From assembly GCA_040235565.1 (NCBI GenBank), contig JBECLA010000135.1, positions 1-64,000 of the forward strand: 64,000 nucleotides of DNA, in the 5' to 3' direction. The notes beneath the pieces are model-generated. The model saw only the letters and a program-made list of their open reading frames with translations. It was not told the DNA's origin and did no database searches. This DNA comes from JAHEIJ01 sp040235565. Lineage in GTDB: Bacteria > Pseudomonadota > Gammaproteobacteria > UBA6429 > Thiohalophilaceae. The translations under genes were made by a program, and so were the position numbers. Below, piece after piece: positions 53,132-62,327 of the stretch (within the stretch, counting starts at the first letter, position 1; each line of letters begins with the position of its first letter).

Positions 53132-54565
53132 ATGGCAAAGACCTTCTGCAAATACCACCCCGATACTCCAGCCCGTTGGGTATGCGGTCATTGCCAGATC
53201 AATTTCTGTAACAACTGTATCCAGATCGAAAGTGATGAGCATCCGACCTGCCCGGTTTGTGGTCAGCAGGTCGGTTCCCTTGGTGCGGGAAATTTGATCC
53301 GCCCCTTCTGGCAACGTATCCCGCAATTCTTTCTCTTTCCCTTACAGTTTCCACCATTACTGTTCATGTTGTTGTTGACTGTACTGAGCATAATAGTCAA
53401 CAAGGTACCGGCCGAGATATTGCCATTCGGCATACTGATCGAACTGGCAATGTTCATGCTCTTCATGAAGTACGCCTATGTTGTGCTTGAACATACGGCG
53501 CAAGGACACCTGCAGGCACAGCGGATTCATGGCAAATTATTGATTGAGAATCTGGAAACGCCTTTTAAGCAACTATTTATCGTTTTTGTCTTTTTTATGG
53601 GACTTTCGGAGTTAGCGGACCTGGAAAACAAAGTACCCTTATATATAGGTATGCTTTTTACCGCGCTTATATTTCCAGCGAGCATTATGATCCTGGCGGT
53701 GGAACATAAACTGTTTCGTGCAATTAACCCCGTCATATTATTGGGTCTCATACGTCGAATCGGTTATGCATATTTGATTATGTGTCTGTTTTTGTTGCTG
53801 TTGCTGATGAGCGCAATGCAGGCAACAGATATGATGGTCGAATACTTGCCTGCAAGTATTTATATGCCCGTGGGTAATTTTATTATCATGTTTTTTGCCT
53901 TGATTATGTTCGACATGATGGGTTACGTGTTGTATCAGTACCATGAGAAACTGGGATATCAGATCCAACATGAATACAGTGAGCCGGGTGATACTACATC
54001 ATGGCCGCATGAAACAGAACCGGCGTTGCGAAAGATAGAAATCCTGTTTCATGAAGGCAAGCTGGATGAGGCACAGGCACGCTTGGTCAAGATGATCCTG
54101 GAACATCCGGGAAATATGCAATACCGGGAAAGATTACATCGGTTAATGCTGGCACGGCGTGATTTGCCCGGTTTGCGTGATTACAGTGCCGATTACATTA
54201 CTCGTCTGATGTTGGAAAATCGACCCTCGGAGGCATTGCGCGTGTTCACCGATTGCTACAAGCTCGACAATGAGTTTAAGTTTGGTAACGGCCGACAACG
54301 TTATGCGATGGCACAATTATTGAGCAAGAATGGTCAGGCCAGATCCGCATTGAACTTGCTGACCAACCTGCATGTGGATTTTCCCGGTTATGAAGGTATT
54401 CCTGATGCTTATATGCTGGTGGCCAAAATCTTGTGCGAAAGTTTTAATGAAGATAAAAAGGCTCGTCAGATCCTCGAGTTTCTGCAAAACAAATATCCAC
54501 AACATCCGCGCATACCACAAGTAAAGGAATATATGACGGTAGTCACTGGTCTGCGACAGCACTAA
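53132..54565 (+). CDS. B-box-type zinc finger, six-helix membrane protein with TPR tail
   Basis: A protein of 477 residues from ATG 53132. Residues 4-46 hold two zinc-binding clusters (CKYHPDTPARWVCGHCQINFCNNC...CPVC), as in B-box-type fingers of bacterial membrane proteins. Six hydrophobic segments lie between about residues 60 and 275. The C-terminal 170 residues are helical TPR-like repeats (ALRKIEILFHEGKLDEAQARLVKMI, LLSKNGQARSALNLL). It converges with a rhomboid protease that also ends in TPR-like repeats. Function unknown. Confidence 0.7.
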   Translation: MAKTFCKYHPDTPARWVCGHCQINFCNNCIQIESDEHPTCPVCGQQVGSLGAGNLIRPFWQRIPQFFLFPLQFPPLLFMLLLTVLSIIVNKVPAEILPFGILIELAMFMLFMKYAYVVLEHTAQGHLQAQRIHGKLLIENLETPFKQLFIVFVFFMGLSELADLENKVPLYIGMLFTALIFPASIMILAVEHKLFRAINPVILLGLIRRIGYAYLIMCLFLLLLLMSAMQATDMMVEYLPASIYMPVGNFIIMFFALIMFDMMGYVLYQYHEKLGYQIQHEYSEPGDTTSWPHETEPALRKIEILFHEGKLDEAQARLVKMILEHPGNMQYRERLHRLMLARRDLPGLRDYSADYITRLMLENRPSEALRVFTDCYKLDNEFKFGNGRQRYAMAQLLSKNGQARSALNLLTNLHVDFPGYEGIPDAYMLVAKILCESFNEDKKARQILEFLQNKYPQHPRIPQVKEYMTVVTGLRQH

Positions 54566-54608
54566 TTTCTCAAAATCGATTATGACTGAATGCATGGGCT
54601 TCGATACC

Positions 54609-56087
54609 TCAGGCAGGATCAAATGCCTGGCGGGCGTGTTGGGCTTCATGGCTGTCCGGGTAGCACTGTATTAATAAAGACAGGAATTTTTCGGCTTTGG
54701 GATGATTGTTAGTGCGACGGTAGTGAGTAGCCAGAGCCATAAGCCCTTCAGGGTTACGCGTGTAGTCGGTGGCGCGGGTGGTTAAATGCAGAATAATTTT
54801 TTCAGCGTCTTCCAGGTAATTGTGTGTCGCAAAACGTAATGCCAATGACATCATTTGATCAGGCTTGAGTCTGACTTTCGGCTGTACCAGCTCAACATAA
54901 TCAATAAATATGTCGTGCAGGATTTTGACTGTTGGCTGATCAGAGCCGGGCAGGTTGAAAATCGCACTTGCTGTAGTATGCACGGCGTCACTTCCGGGTT
55001 CAAATTTGGCCACATTGTAGCACTGAACCAGGATATCCCTGTTGCCGGGATAGTCATCTGCCAATTCTGAAAAAAACTGCTTTGCCTTATCAACATCCAT
55101 ATTCGCCAAAGCCTGGATGCCTTGTTGATATTTGATTTTGAATGCACGTTCTTTTTCTTCTGCATCCAGATAATCGGTGTTGGTTACTTGCAGATAGCGC
55201 TTTGCTATCCAGGCAATCAACGCTCCGCTTAACAGACCGCCGATATGAGCGAGATTGTTGACATTGTCATCAGCAAAGTATTGATTCAATAATTCATAGC
55301 CCAACCAAAGCGGCAACAGGATGATGGCCGGGGCGCGGACATAATCAAAATAAAATAGTAGCGTATAAAAGAACCGGATTTTTCGCAGTCCAAAGAGCAC
55401 CGTATACATACCCGCCAGACCAGAGATTGCTCCTGATGCCCCCATGGCAAGAAATGCACTTTGAGGTTCAAGCAACAGATAGAACAGACCGGATATCATT
55501 CCGCAGAATAAATAGGCAAAGACATAAAGCACCTTGCCCAGGATCATTTCCACAACAAATCCAAACAGGAAGAGGAAGACCATATTGCCGAGTAAATGAC
55601 TGAGATCAGCGTGTATGAACATGGCGCTAAACAACGTTAGCAGTGAAGCGTGAATATTGATCTGGGAAAATCGGAATTTTGTGGAACGCTGCAATAATCG
55701 TTCAAATTCGGCACGTTGTGACTGCCAGGTAGCGAACTCGGGGTCTGCTGGCTGAATAATCTGGCCAGCTTCCAGACGTTGCAGGAACGGCCCATCGACG
55801 ACCAGCATGGAGAGTAACTGCTGTTGTATTGCTGCCTGTTCGGAAGCCAGAAAGCTGCCTGCGCCGGAAAAAGCGGTGGGATTGGCGGGATCCTCCAGAT
55901 ATTCTCGATAGGCTGCGAATTCAATCTCGGGTAAGTCCGAGCTGAAATAGTAACTGACGGCTTCATGCTCATACTGGTCATCATTGACCTGCCAGACAAA
56001 AAATACCGCGATATTTACCAGAATCAGGAACAGGGTAACAAGTGGAGGGTGGCGCCAGTCAGGTTTGCGATCAAGTGGTAAGAACAT
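54609..56087 (-). CDS. Rhomboid-family intramembrane protease with TPR tail
   Basis: A protein of 492 residues. Helix one is residues 16-33; a soluble insertion of about 110 residues follows. The rhomboid core has MFIHADLSHLLGNMVFLF, the catalytic Ser218 in MGASGAISGLAGMY, and His281 in NNLAHIGGLLSG. Residues 330-490 form TPR-like repeats (MDVDKAKQFFSELADDYPGNRDIL). Rhomboids cut transmembrane helices; the TPR tail would lie in the cytoplasm or bind partners. The zinc-finger TPR protein next door is a candidate partner. Confidence 0.85.
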   Translation of the reverse strand: MFLPLDRKPDWRHPPLVTLFLILVNIAVFFVWQVNDDQYEHEAVSYYFSSDLPEIEFAAYREYLEDPANPTAFSGAGSFLASEQAAIQQQLLSMLVVDGPFLQRLEAGQIIQPADPEFATWQSQRAEFERLLQRSTKFRFSQINIHASLLTLFSAMFIHADLSHLLGNMVFLFLFGFVVEMILGKVLYVFAYLFCGMISGLFYLLLEPQSAFLAMGASGAISGLAGMYTVLFGLRKIRFFYTLLFYFDYVRAPAIILLPLWLGYELLNQYFADDNVNNLAHIGGLLSGALIAWIAKRYLQVTNTDYLDAEEKERAFKIKYQQGIQALANMDVDKAKQFFSELADDYPGNRDILVQCYNVAKFEPGSDAVHTTASAIFNLPGSDQPTVKILHDIFIDYVELVQPKVRLKPDQMMSLALRFATHNYLEDAEKIILHLTTRATDYTRNPEGLMALATHYRRTNNHPKAEKFLSLLIQCYPDSHEAQHARQAFDPA

Positions 56088-56273
56088 GCTGTTAGCAGGG
56101 ATCGTATTATTAGATGAATATTAGCGGCTTGTGATGCCGGGATAAAGTGAAAACAGACAGTGAATGACTCAAAAATGTGAAGAAATTCCTATTCACAACC
56201 ACAGGAACGCCTGAAGATGTTATTTTGAGGAAAAGTGGATATATTCACACTGGTGATATTACACGGAGAAGGC

Positions 56274-57176
56274 ATGTCACAAGAAGGTAAAGTCATGCAT
56301 GCGGCGGAAAAGGCCATTAATGCACATACGGCATTTGGCGAGCTGCTGAACGGTCAAGAAAAACAATATCTCATGGAGCACGGGGTGGTTAGAAGTGCCG
56401 CGCCTGGTGAGGTTCTCTGTCATCGCAACCAAATGGATACGCGGGTATACATACTGGTGCTTGGTGAGGCAGAGGTAAGTGATACCGTTGATGGCAAGCA
56501 GGTTGTACTGGCCCGTCTGGGTCCAGGTGAGGTATTTGGCGAAATATCCGCCCTGTTTCGGATCCCGCGGGTTTCGGATGTCACTGTGACACGACCATCA
56601 GTATTGATTGAAATCCCGGGTGATGTGCTCGAAACAGTCCTGTTGTCTCGACCAAAATTGCAATTGGCGATGTTCCAAACTTACAAGGATCGCCTCACAG
56701 AAACGGTACTGCGAAGTGTGTTGCCCTTGGGGGATCTGCCACGCGACCGATTGGCCAGCCTGGTCGAGCAAGCCACCCTTGTCGGCATCCCGGCAGGTGG
56801 TGCCATTGTTCATGAGGCAGAGCAAGGCGATGCGCTGTATATCATCATCTACGGTACCGCCCGGGTTACCCATACAGTGAATGGCGAGAGTCTCAACATT
56901 GCACTGTTACGCGCCGGCGATTATTTTGGGGAGTGGTCATTATTGACCGGTGGGCCTCGGACGGCGTCGGTGCAGGCAATTACCCGGGTTGAGGCGTTAC
57001 GTCTTGATAGCGGGCCATTCCAGGCATTTATTCTGCAGCATCCAGAGGTGAGGCAGCGCATTGACGATGTCGCCCGGACTCGCCATGCAGCCCTACGAGG
57101 CGCAGAGACACAGGATGGTGTCACGCTGAATTCAGAAGTGAGTCGGCTTGAAATGTTGTTGGGCAAACCCGACTAG
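56274..57176 (+). CDS. Protein with two cyclic nucleotide-binding domains
   Basis: A protein of 300 residues. ATG 56274 was preferred to GTG 56235 because of GGAGAAGG just before it. Two cNMP-binding (CAP-like) domains in tandem: first VLCHRNQMDTRVYILVLGEAEV...LGPGEVFGEISALFRIPRVSDVTVT, second IVHEAEQGDALYIIIYGTARV...LRAGDYFGEWSLLTGGPRTASVQA. The phosphate-binding cassettes FGEISAL and FGEWSLL-TGGPRTASV are present, the second with the conserved Arg. There is no DNA-binding helix-turn-helix. Probably a regulatory subunit-like protein. Confidence 0.82.
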   Translation: MSQEGKVMHAAEKAINAHTAFGELLNGQEKQYLMEHGVVRSAAPGEVLCHRNQMDTRVYILVLGEAEVSDTVDGKQVVLARLGPGEVFGEISALFRIPRVSDVTVTRPSVLIEIPGDVLETVLLSRPKLQLAMFQTYKDRLTETVLRSVLPLGDLPRDRLASLVEQATLVGIPAGGAIVHEAEQGDALYIIIYGTARVTHTVNGESLNIALLRAGDYFGEWSLLTGGPRTASVQAITRVEALRLDSGPFQAFILQHPEVRQRIDDVARTRHAALRGAETQDGVTLNSEVSRLEMLLGKPD

Positions 57177-57406
57177 CTACGACTGACCTCCTCTCATTGT
57201 CGCGCTGAGACCTGTATCGTCCGCAATGAGCAGTGCGTTAACCCGGCTTATCTTTCTATATTCCCACTGCTTGGCGCGCTTTTCTGTGCTCCGATATTAG
57301 CCGAGGCAGTTTTAGTGCAAACTATGATTCCGGCCGAAATCAGGATAACATTCGATCTTATGCCTCACAGATTTACGAGCAACTCAAAAAGTTCAGGAGA
57401 AAATTT

Positions 57407-57979
57407 ATGCTAGCACGAGTCGCGTTTTTATTACTTTTCTGGGTGACGGCGACGGTGGCCCATGGCCAGGAACTGGAATTTCAATTGAGTGATGATATGG
57501 CGCGAATCATGTATACCTCAGCCGCAATGGGGCAGAATTACGGACGTCTGGAGCTGGAAGGTGGACTTCTGTACGCCGATGACGACGAACGTTCCAGCAG
57601 TGACTTTTTATTGCATTTTGGCACCCAGGTGCGGGGAGAAAGTGTCGACGCGCCCTTGATCGTGGCAGTGGGGGCGCGGCTGTATTATGGGGAAGCCGGA
57701 CGTTACGATGTTGGAGGTCTGGGAATCGGCGGTGACGTTATGCTCATGCCGCAATCCTGGAAGGGACTGGGTGTCGGGGCATTCCTGTACGTGGTACCTT
57801 CGATCGTGTCATTCCAGGATGCTGATGGTATGAATGAATATGGTATTACGCTAAATTGGCAGATTACCTCTCAGGCGCTGATTACCCTGGGATATCAGAA
57901 TATCGAAGCCGACATCGAGAATGCCGGTACCTATACTATTGATGATGGTCCTTATATTGGAATCGGTTTGAGTTTCTGA
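57407..57979 (+). CDS. yfaZ: YfaZ-family outer-membrane protein
   Basis: A protein of 190 residues with a signal peptide (ending VAHGQE). Strands of a small barrel follow (GRLELEGGLLYADDDE, LLHFGTQVRG, LIVAVGARLYYGEAG, QALITLGYQNIEADI) and the protein ends in Phe (GIGLSF). The pattern matches YfaZ, an uncharacterised enterobacterial outer-membrane family. It lies alone, 230 bases after the cNMP gene. Confidence 0.72.
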   Translation: MLARVAFLLLFWVTATVAHGQELEFQLSDDMARIMYTSAAMGQNYGRLELEGGLLYADDDERSSSDFLLHFGTQVRGESVDAPLIVAVGARLYYGEAGRYDVGGLGIGGDVMLMPQSWKGLGVGAFLYVVPSIVSFQDADGMNEYGITLNWQITSQALITLGYQNIEADIENAGTYTIDDGPYIGIGLSF

Positions 57980-58056
57980 TTCGACCCGCTGCCACTGCCA
58001 TTTCTTCCTTATGCAGAGGAGGGATGGCAGGATGGAATTAATTCTTCAGGCTGGCG

Positions 58057-58740
58057 ATGGATAATATCCAGGGTATCTGTTTCGATTTGTTTAATACGCT
58101 TGTCAGCGTGGGAGGAGTTCCCGCCCGCGTCGGGCCCTATACGGCGGAAATTCTCGGTGTAGGGATTGAGGCCTGGCGGAAGGCCTGCTTCAGTGAACAT
58201 CATGATATATGCGGCCCCACGGATGCGACCGAGACCCTGCGTCGACTGGCGCATTCCATTGATCCGCAGATCCCCGAAGCAAAGATTCAGACAGCGGTCA
58301 AAGTGCGGCAACGTCGTTTTGATTATGCCCTGCAACATATAGAACCAGAGGTTCTGAATGTCCTGAACCACTTACGGCGGAGAGGCTTGCGTTTGGCCCT
58401 GGTTTCCAACGCCTCCAGTTCCGAGGTTCAGGCCTGGCCGTCTTCACCTTTGGCGGATTTGTTTGATACGGCGATTTTCAGCTGTGTCTGTGGCAGCAAA
58501 AAACCTGATGCACAAATTTATCAGCTAGCCCTGCGTGACCTGGCGTTGAAACCGACGAATTGCTTATTTATCGGTGATGGGGGTAGCAATGAGCATCATG
58601 GTGCGCATGCCATCGGCATGAAACCGGTTTTGTTACGGCGCTACTTGCAACCGGCGGATGAACAGAGACTGGAACAGGGGCTGGCAGCGGTTTTGACTGC
58701 GAGGATTGATTCGCTGTCGGAATTGAGAGACTGGTTCTGA
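58057..58740 (+). CDS. HAD-superfamily hydrolase
   Basis: A protein of 227 residues. Motif I is CFDLFNTLVSV (nucleophile Asp10; the usual acid two residues later is replaced by Phe), motif II LALVSNAS, motif III the Lys in CGSKKPDAQIY, motif IV FIGDGGSNEHHGAHAIGMKPVLL. With DxFNT in motif I it resembles REG-2/HAD-IA phosphatases, where DxDxT is often altered. Substrate unknown. A phosphatase role is likely if the missing Asp is tolerated. Confidence 0.82.
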   Translation: MDNIQGICFDLFNTLVSVGGVPARVGPYTAEILGVGIEAWRKACFSEHHDICGPTDATETLRRLAHSIDPQIPEAKIQTAVKVRQRRFDYALQHIEPEVLNVLNHLRRRGLRLALVSNASSSEVQAWPSSPLADLFDTAIFSCVCGSKKPDAQIYQLALRDLALKPTNCLFIGDGGSNEHHGAHAIGMKPVLLRRYLQPADEQRLEQGLAAVLTARIDSLSELRDWF

Positions 58741-58756
58741 CCAGGAATAACGATAA

Positions 58757-58785
58757 GGAAAAGCCGGGGAGTAGTGTCCCCGGCT
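58757..58785 (-). terminator. Rho-independent terminator of the HU gene
   Basis: A 9-bp perfect stem (58762-58770 with 58777-58785). On the minus strand the T-run comes from the A tract at 58758-58762. It lies 13 bases beyond the HU-like gene's stop. Confidence 0.85.
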
Positions 58786-58797
58786 GTCAGAGCCGAT

Positions 58798-59184
58798 TTA
58801 GACGGCCATGTCTTTCAGTGCCTTCAGTGGCTGTATCTTGACGACATTACGGGCAGGTTTCGCCTTGAAAACAGTCGGTTCGCCAGTGAAAGGGTTGATA
58901 CCTTTGCGAGCACGGGTTGCCGGTTTACGTACAACCTTGATCTTCATCAGCCCCGGCATGGTGAACACGCCAGCGGCGTTACGGCGAATATGGCCATTGA
59001 TAATACTGGCCAGCTCATCAAATACGGCAACAACGTCTTTTTTCTTCAGCTCGGTACGTTCTGCGATTTCATTGAAGAGAGCGGTTTTAGTATAGGGTTC
59101 TTTAATGGCTTTTACTGCAGGAGCCTTTTTCGCTACTGCTTTTTTCTTTGTCACTTTCTTTTTAGCTTTTTTCTTAGCTGCCAT
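58798..59184 (-). CDS. HU-type DNA-binding protein with lysine-rich N-terminal tail
   Basis: A protein of 128 residues from ATG 59184 (an upstream ATG at 59238 lacks a ribosome site and would add 18 residues). Residues 2-30 are a Lys/Ala tail (MAAKKKAKKKVTKKKAVAKK). Residues 33-115 form an HU/IHF fold with EIAERTELKKKDVVAVFDEL, FTMPGLMKIKVVRKPATRARKGINPFTGEPTVFKAKPARNVV; the RKGINPFTGE and arm residues contact DNA in the family. Its tail recalls histone H1 and the H1-like protein at 36639-37118. Confidence 0.85.
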   Translation of the reverse strand: MAAKKKAKKKVTKKKAVAKKAPAVKAIKEPYTKTALFNEIAERTELKKKDVVAVFDELASIINGHIRRNAAGVFTMPGLMKIKVVRKPATRARKGINPFTGEPTVFKAKPARNVVKIQPLKALKDMAV

Positions 59185-59347
59185 GATTACTCCTGAAAAT
59201 TGCAAAATAGGGTTAATTAAATGTTGATACAATAGCATACTCTAGAGAGATTTGAAGCTACTATACATGTATTTTTCTAGGATTTGTATGTTCTGAACAA
59301 AAGAATTTTTATTAAGTTATCGCTGCCTTTCGATATAGAGTGTCGTT

Positions 59348-59692
59348 GTGTCTGAGAACAAATTCTACCTGTGTGATCTGGATGACCTGACCGATCCTGG
59401 TAGCAGGGCATTTTCACTTTCGCTGCAGGATTCAGAAATCGAGGGTTTTGTCGTCCGACACAACGAGCATCTGAGTGCCTTTATCAACAGTTGTCCCCAC
59501 ACCGGCGCATCTCTGAACTGGCATCCACATCAGTTCCTCGATGTGGATGGAGAATTTATTCAGTGCAGTTTGCACGGAGCATTATTCCGCCCCAACGACG
59601 GTTTATGTGTCCGTGGCCCCTGTGTCGGGCAGTCCTTGCAAGCTCTGCAGGTGACGCTCGTGAACGGCGCTATCTGGCTGAATTGTGACTAA
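59348..59692 (+). CDS. Rieske-type 2Fe-2S protein
   Basis: A protein of 114 residues from GTG 59348. It has the two Rieske boxes C49-P-H51-TGASLNW and C73-SL-H76-GALF, which bind one 2Fe-2S cluster. There is no membrane helix, so it is a soluble ferredoxin-like Rieske protein, as used in NirD or dioxygenase-associated electron transfer. No oxygenase gene is adjacent, so the partner is unknown. Confidence 0.87.
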   Translation: MSENKFYLCDLDDLTDPGSRAFSLSLQDSEIEGFVVRHNEHLSAFINSCPHTGASLNWHPHQFLDVDGEFIQCSLHGALFRPNDGLCVRGPCVGQSLQALQVTLVNGAIWLNCD

Positions 59693-59780
59693 GTCCTTGT
59701 ATTTGTATTTAAAGTTTTCAGGTCGGCTGTCGATGATTAATACCAATAATGCTGATCTTGAGACTGTTTGACCTCGACTC

Positions 59781-60362
59781 ATGAGAACTTTTCTGCGACA
59801 AGCGTGGTTTTCCCTCTTACTGGGTGGCTTCCTTTCAGTTGTCACCGGCACGGTAGTGGCTGAAACCGGATATGTCAGTGATTCGTTGCGGGTGGGGGTG
59901 CGTCCGACGCCGGATAGCCATGCTGCACCGATAGGCGTGGTCAAAACAGGAACGCGTCTGGAGTTACTGGATAGTACCGGGGGTTATGTCCGGATCAGGA
60001 CCGATGAAAACCTGGAAGGTTGGGTGAGGGATACCTATGTGGTGAAATCAGCACCGGCCATGATCAGGTTACAGGCCATACAGCAAAAACAGACCAGGCT
60101 GCAAAGTGAGGTGAAAGCGCTGCAGCAAGATAACCAGGTGCTGCAGGAGGCAAATCGGGTATTAAATCAGCGGCTCGATCAGTTATCTGCGGAACGCGCC
60201 AAATGGCAATTAAGCGAGGCACGTGCCGCTATGGCTGATAATGAAGCCAGTTGGTTGTGGTGGTTAATAGGTGGCCTGATGATTATCGGCGCAGGTTTTT
60301 ACAGCGGTTTCAGTTGGTATCGGCAATCAGTGATGAAACGCCTGGGCGGTTTACGGATCTAG
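59781..60362 (+). CDS. SH3-domain membrane protein (TIGR04211 type, YgiM-like)
   Basis: A protein of 193 residues. A signal peptide (ending VVAE) is followed by an SH3-like domain (TGYVSDSLRVGVRPTPDS...GYVRIRTDENLEGWVRDTYV), a coiled-coil helix (about residues 95-150), and a C-terminal membrane helix (WWLIGGLMIIGAGFYSGF). The layout is that of the YgiM/TIGR04211 family. The protein would be anchored in the inner membrane with the SH3 domain in the periplasm. The bases to 60770 hold no gene but a sigma-28-like promoter. Confidence 0.82.
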   Translation: MRTFLRQAWFSLLLGGFLSVVTGTVVAETGYVSDSLRVGVRPTPDSHAAPIGVVKTGTRLELLDSTGGYVRIRTDENLEGWVRDTYVVKSAPAMIRLQAIQQKQTRLQSEVKALQQDNQVLQEANRVLNQRLDQLSAERAKWQLSEARAAMADNEASWLWWLIGGLMIIGAGFYSGFSWYRQSVMKRLGGLRI

Positions 60363-60676
60363 TTCCCATGGATTCATCAGGCCTGCCGGAGCTGCCTGGC
60401 TGGGAACTCAAATTTGAACGTCAGCACCGTGATGGCTGCGCTACTTAATTTACCATACTGGCATACCCTTGATTTAAGTCTGGCCACTGACAGGCTGGGC
60501 CGCGTCTCTTCAGCCTGACCCGGGTCCGTCCCGCGCAAACCAGTGTTTCCCTTACTGACTGAGATGCCGACAAAAAATACGTCTGGCAGGCATACGAGAT
60601 CCGTTATGAAATGTGATGCGGTTAACACATTCCGCCGCATTTCCTTTGTCATGATGGCATCGTTGAGGGGGGGATT

Positions 60677-60703
60677 AAAACTTTTTACCTAGATAGCCGA
60701 TAA
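60677..60703 (+). promoter_or_regulatory. Sigma-28 (FliA)-type promoter
   Basis: AAAACTTT at 60677-60684, exactly 11 bases, then GCCGATAA at 60696-60703. The second box is a perfect match to the sigma-28 consensus and the first matches 6/8. It lies 67 bases before the start codon of the cNMP-binding/rhodanese gene, on the same strand. The rest of 60363-60770 holds an imperfect hairpin near 60608-60647 and nothing else. Confidence 0.55.
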
Positions 60704-60770
60704 CAAAACATACGGTCCCTGGATCCTTTGGCCTAGACAACAATAACTATTCAGCATTAGCAAGAATTAC

Positions 60771-61922
60771 ATGAGCGACAAGAAAACTATCACCCTGGAG
60801 CAGCTGAAACAGCTAGAGCCGATTGCGGCATTGTCTGATGAGCGTTTGCAGGAATTAATGCCGTTGAGTTATATCGAACATCTTGGTATGGGCGCCAGTT
60901 TGTTTCGGGAGGGTGATATTGATAATCAGACGGTTTACCTGCTGCAAGGTGATGTGCAACTGACCTCTTCTGATGGGAAGATCGATAAAATTATTTCCCA
61001 CAAGGATTCTGAAGCCCGCTTTCCCCTGGATGACAGTCAGCCGCGCCAGGCCAGTTGCTCGGCATTGATGCGGGTTGAGATAGTACGCATTGACAATAGT
61101 GTCCTTGATTACATGATGATGTGGGACCAGATGGCCGTTTCCGAGGCTACGTCGGTGGCGGCACAGCAAACTGCAGTCGTCCCCGAACAAAAAGCCGTGA
61201 ATGAGGTCCCGCAGCAACAGCTGAAATACACCGATACGGTAGTCATTACCGAACCCGTGACGGATGAAGAGGATCGTAGCTGGATTCGCAAGATGCGGCA
61301 CATTATGGCATTCAAGTCCATGCCACCGGCCAATATCAAGCAACTGCTGGGACGCATGGAAAGTGTCCCCGTACGCAAGGGCGATACTGTGGTATCCCAG
61401 GGGGATGCCGGTGACTACTATTATGTGCTGACAGATGGTGAGGCAAAAGTGACCCGGACGGTAGAATTGGCCACACTTGAACCGGGGCGCAGTTTTGGTG
61501 AGGAAGCGCTTCTGTCAGGCAGTAAACGCAATGCCACTGTTACCATGCTTACCGACGGCATGGTAATGCGGTTATCGAAAGCTGACTTCAATGAGCTCTT
61601 GAAAGAACCCTTGTTGGCGCGAGTTTCGCCGGATGAAGCGCGACTGCGGATTGCCAAGGGAGCGCAATGGCTGGATGTACGTCATGCCAAGGAATTCCAT
61701 CACAGTCATTTGGCACATGCCATCAATATTCCCCTGCATGAACTGCGTCTGCGGATGGAGGAGCTCGACAAAAATATTCCCTATATCTGTTATTGTGGTA
61801 CCGGTCGCCGCAGTTCGGCGGCGGCTTTTTTACTGGTCCAGAAGGGATTTCAGGCCAGTGTCCTGAATGGTGGCGTCCAGGTAATGGCCCAGGACCTGCA
61901 ACGCGGTACGACCCGCCACTGA
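60771..61922 (+). CDS. Cyclic nucleotide-binding domains plus rhodanese
   Basis: A protein of 383 residues. The N-terminal 110 residues are a degenerate cNMP-binding fold (IEHLGMGASLFREGDIDNQTVYLLQGDVQL) with a poor phosphate cassette. Residues 175-290 are a better one (VSQGDAGDYYYVLTDGEAKVTRTVELATLEPGRSFGEEALLSGSKRNATV). Residues 288-380 are a rhodanese domain with the active loop CYCGTGRRS (Cys after ICY). The rhodanese part would carry a persulfide or act as a sulfur/redox sensor. The sigma-28-like promoter upstream suggests a link to motility control. Confidence 0.8.
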   Translation: MSDKKTITLEQLKQLEPIAALSDERLQELMPLSYIEHLGMGASLFREGDIDNQTVYLLQGDVQLTSSDGKIDKIISHKDSEARFPLDDSQPRQASCSALMRVEIVRIDNSVLDYMMMWDQMAVSEATSVAAQQTAVVPEQKAVNEVPQQQLKYTDTVVITEPVTDEEDRSWIRKMRHIMAFKSMPPANIKQLLGRMESVPVRKGDTVVSQGDAGDYYYVLTDGEAKVTRTVELATLEPGRSFGEEALLSGSKRNATVTMLTDGMVMRLSKADFNELLKEPLLARVSPDEARLRIAKGAQWLDVRHAKEFHHSHLAHAINIPLHELRLRMEELDKNIPYICYCGTGRRSSAAAFLLVQKGFQASVLNGGVQVMAQDLQRGTTRH

Positions 61923-61935
61923 AAGTTTCCGGACT

Positions 61936-62277
61936 TTATCCGGGTGGCCAATGCATGGGTCGACCGGCGAGCAGGTGCAGGTGGATATGAAACACGGTCT
62001 GTCCACCATGCCCATTGCAGTTCATGACCAGGCGATAACCATCGATCGCCACTCCCAGTTCCGTCGCGACTTGTTGTGCCGTCAAAACCAGTTTCCCGAT
62101 CAGGGCGCTATCTTCCGCTTGGGCGTCGTTAACGGTAGCAATGTGCTTGCGGGGAATCACCAGGATATGGTGCGGTGCCTGGGGATGAATGTCCCGAAAC
62201 GCCACCACCGTCTCGTCCTGGTAGACAATATCACTTTCAAGTTCACCGCTGGCGATTTTACAAAACAGGCAATTCAT
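61936..62277 (-). CDS. hinT: HIT-family purine nucleoside phosphoramidase
   Basis: A protein of 113 residues. It opens CLFCKIASGELESDIVYQDETVVAFRDIHPQAPHHILVIPRKHI, and the His-triad is GGQTVFHIHLHLLAG (H-x-H-x-H). HinT hydrolyses adenosine phosphoramidates and aminoacyl-AMP-type adducts. The gene is convergent with the rhodanese gene, 13 bases apart. Confidence 0.93.
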   Translation of the reverse strand: MNCLFCKIASGELESDIVYQDETVVAFRDIHPQAPHHILVIPRKHIATVNDAQAEDSALIGKLVLTAQQVATELGVAIDGYRLVMNCNGHGGQTVFHIHLHLLAGRPMHWPPG

Positions 62278-62327
62278 TTCTGCTCCTATCGGAATCGTCT
62301 GGTTTATTCATTGCTGACTGAGTGCGC

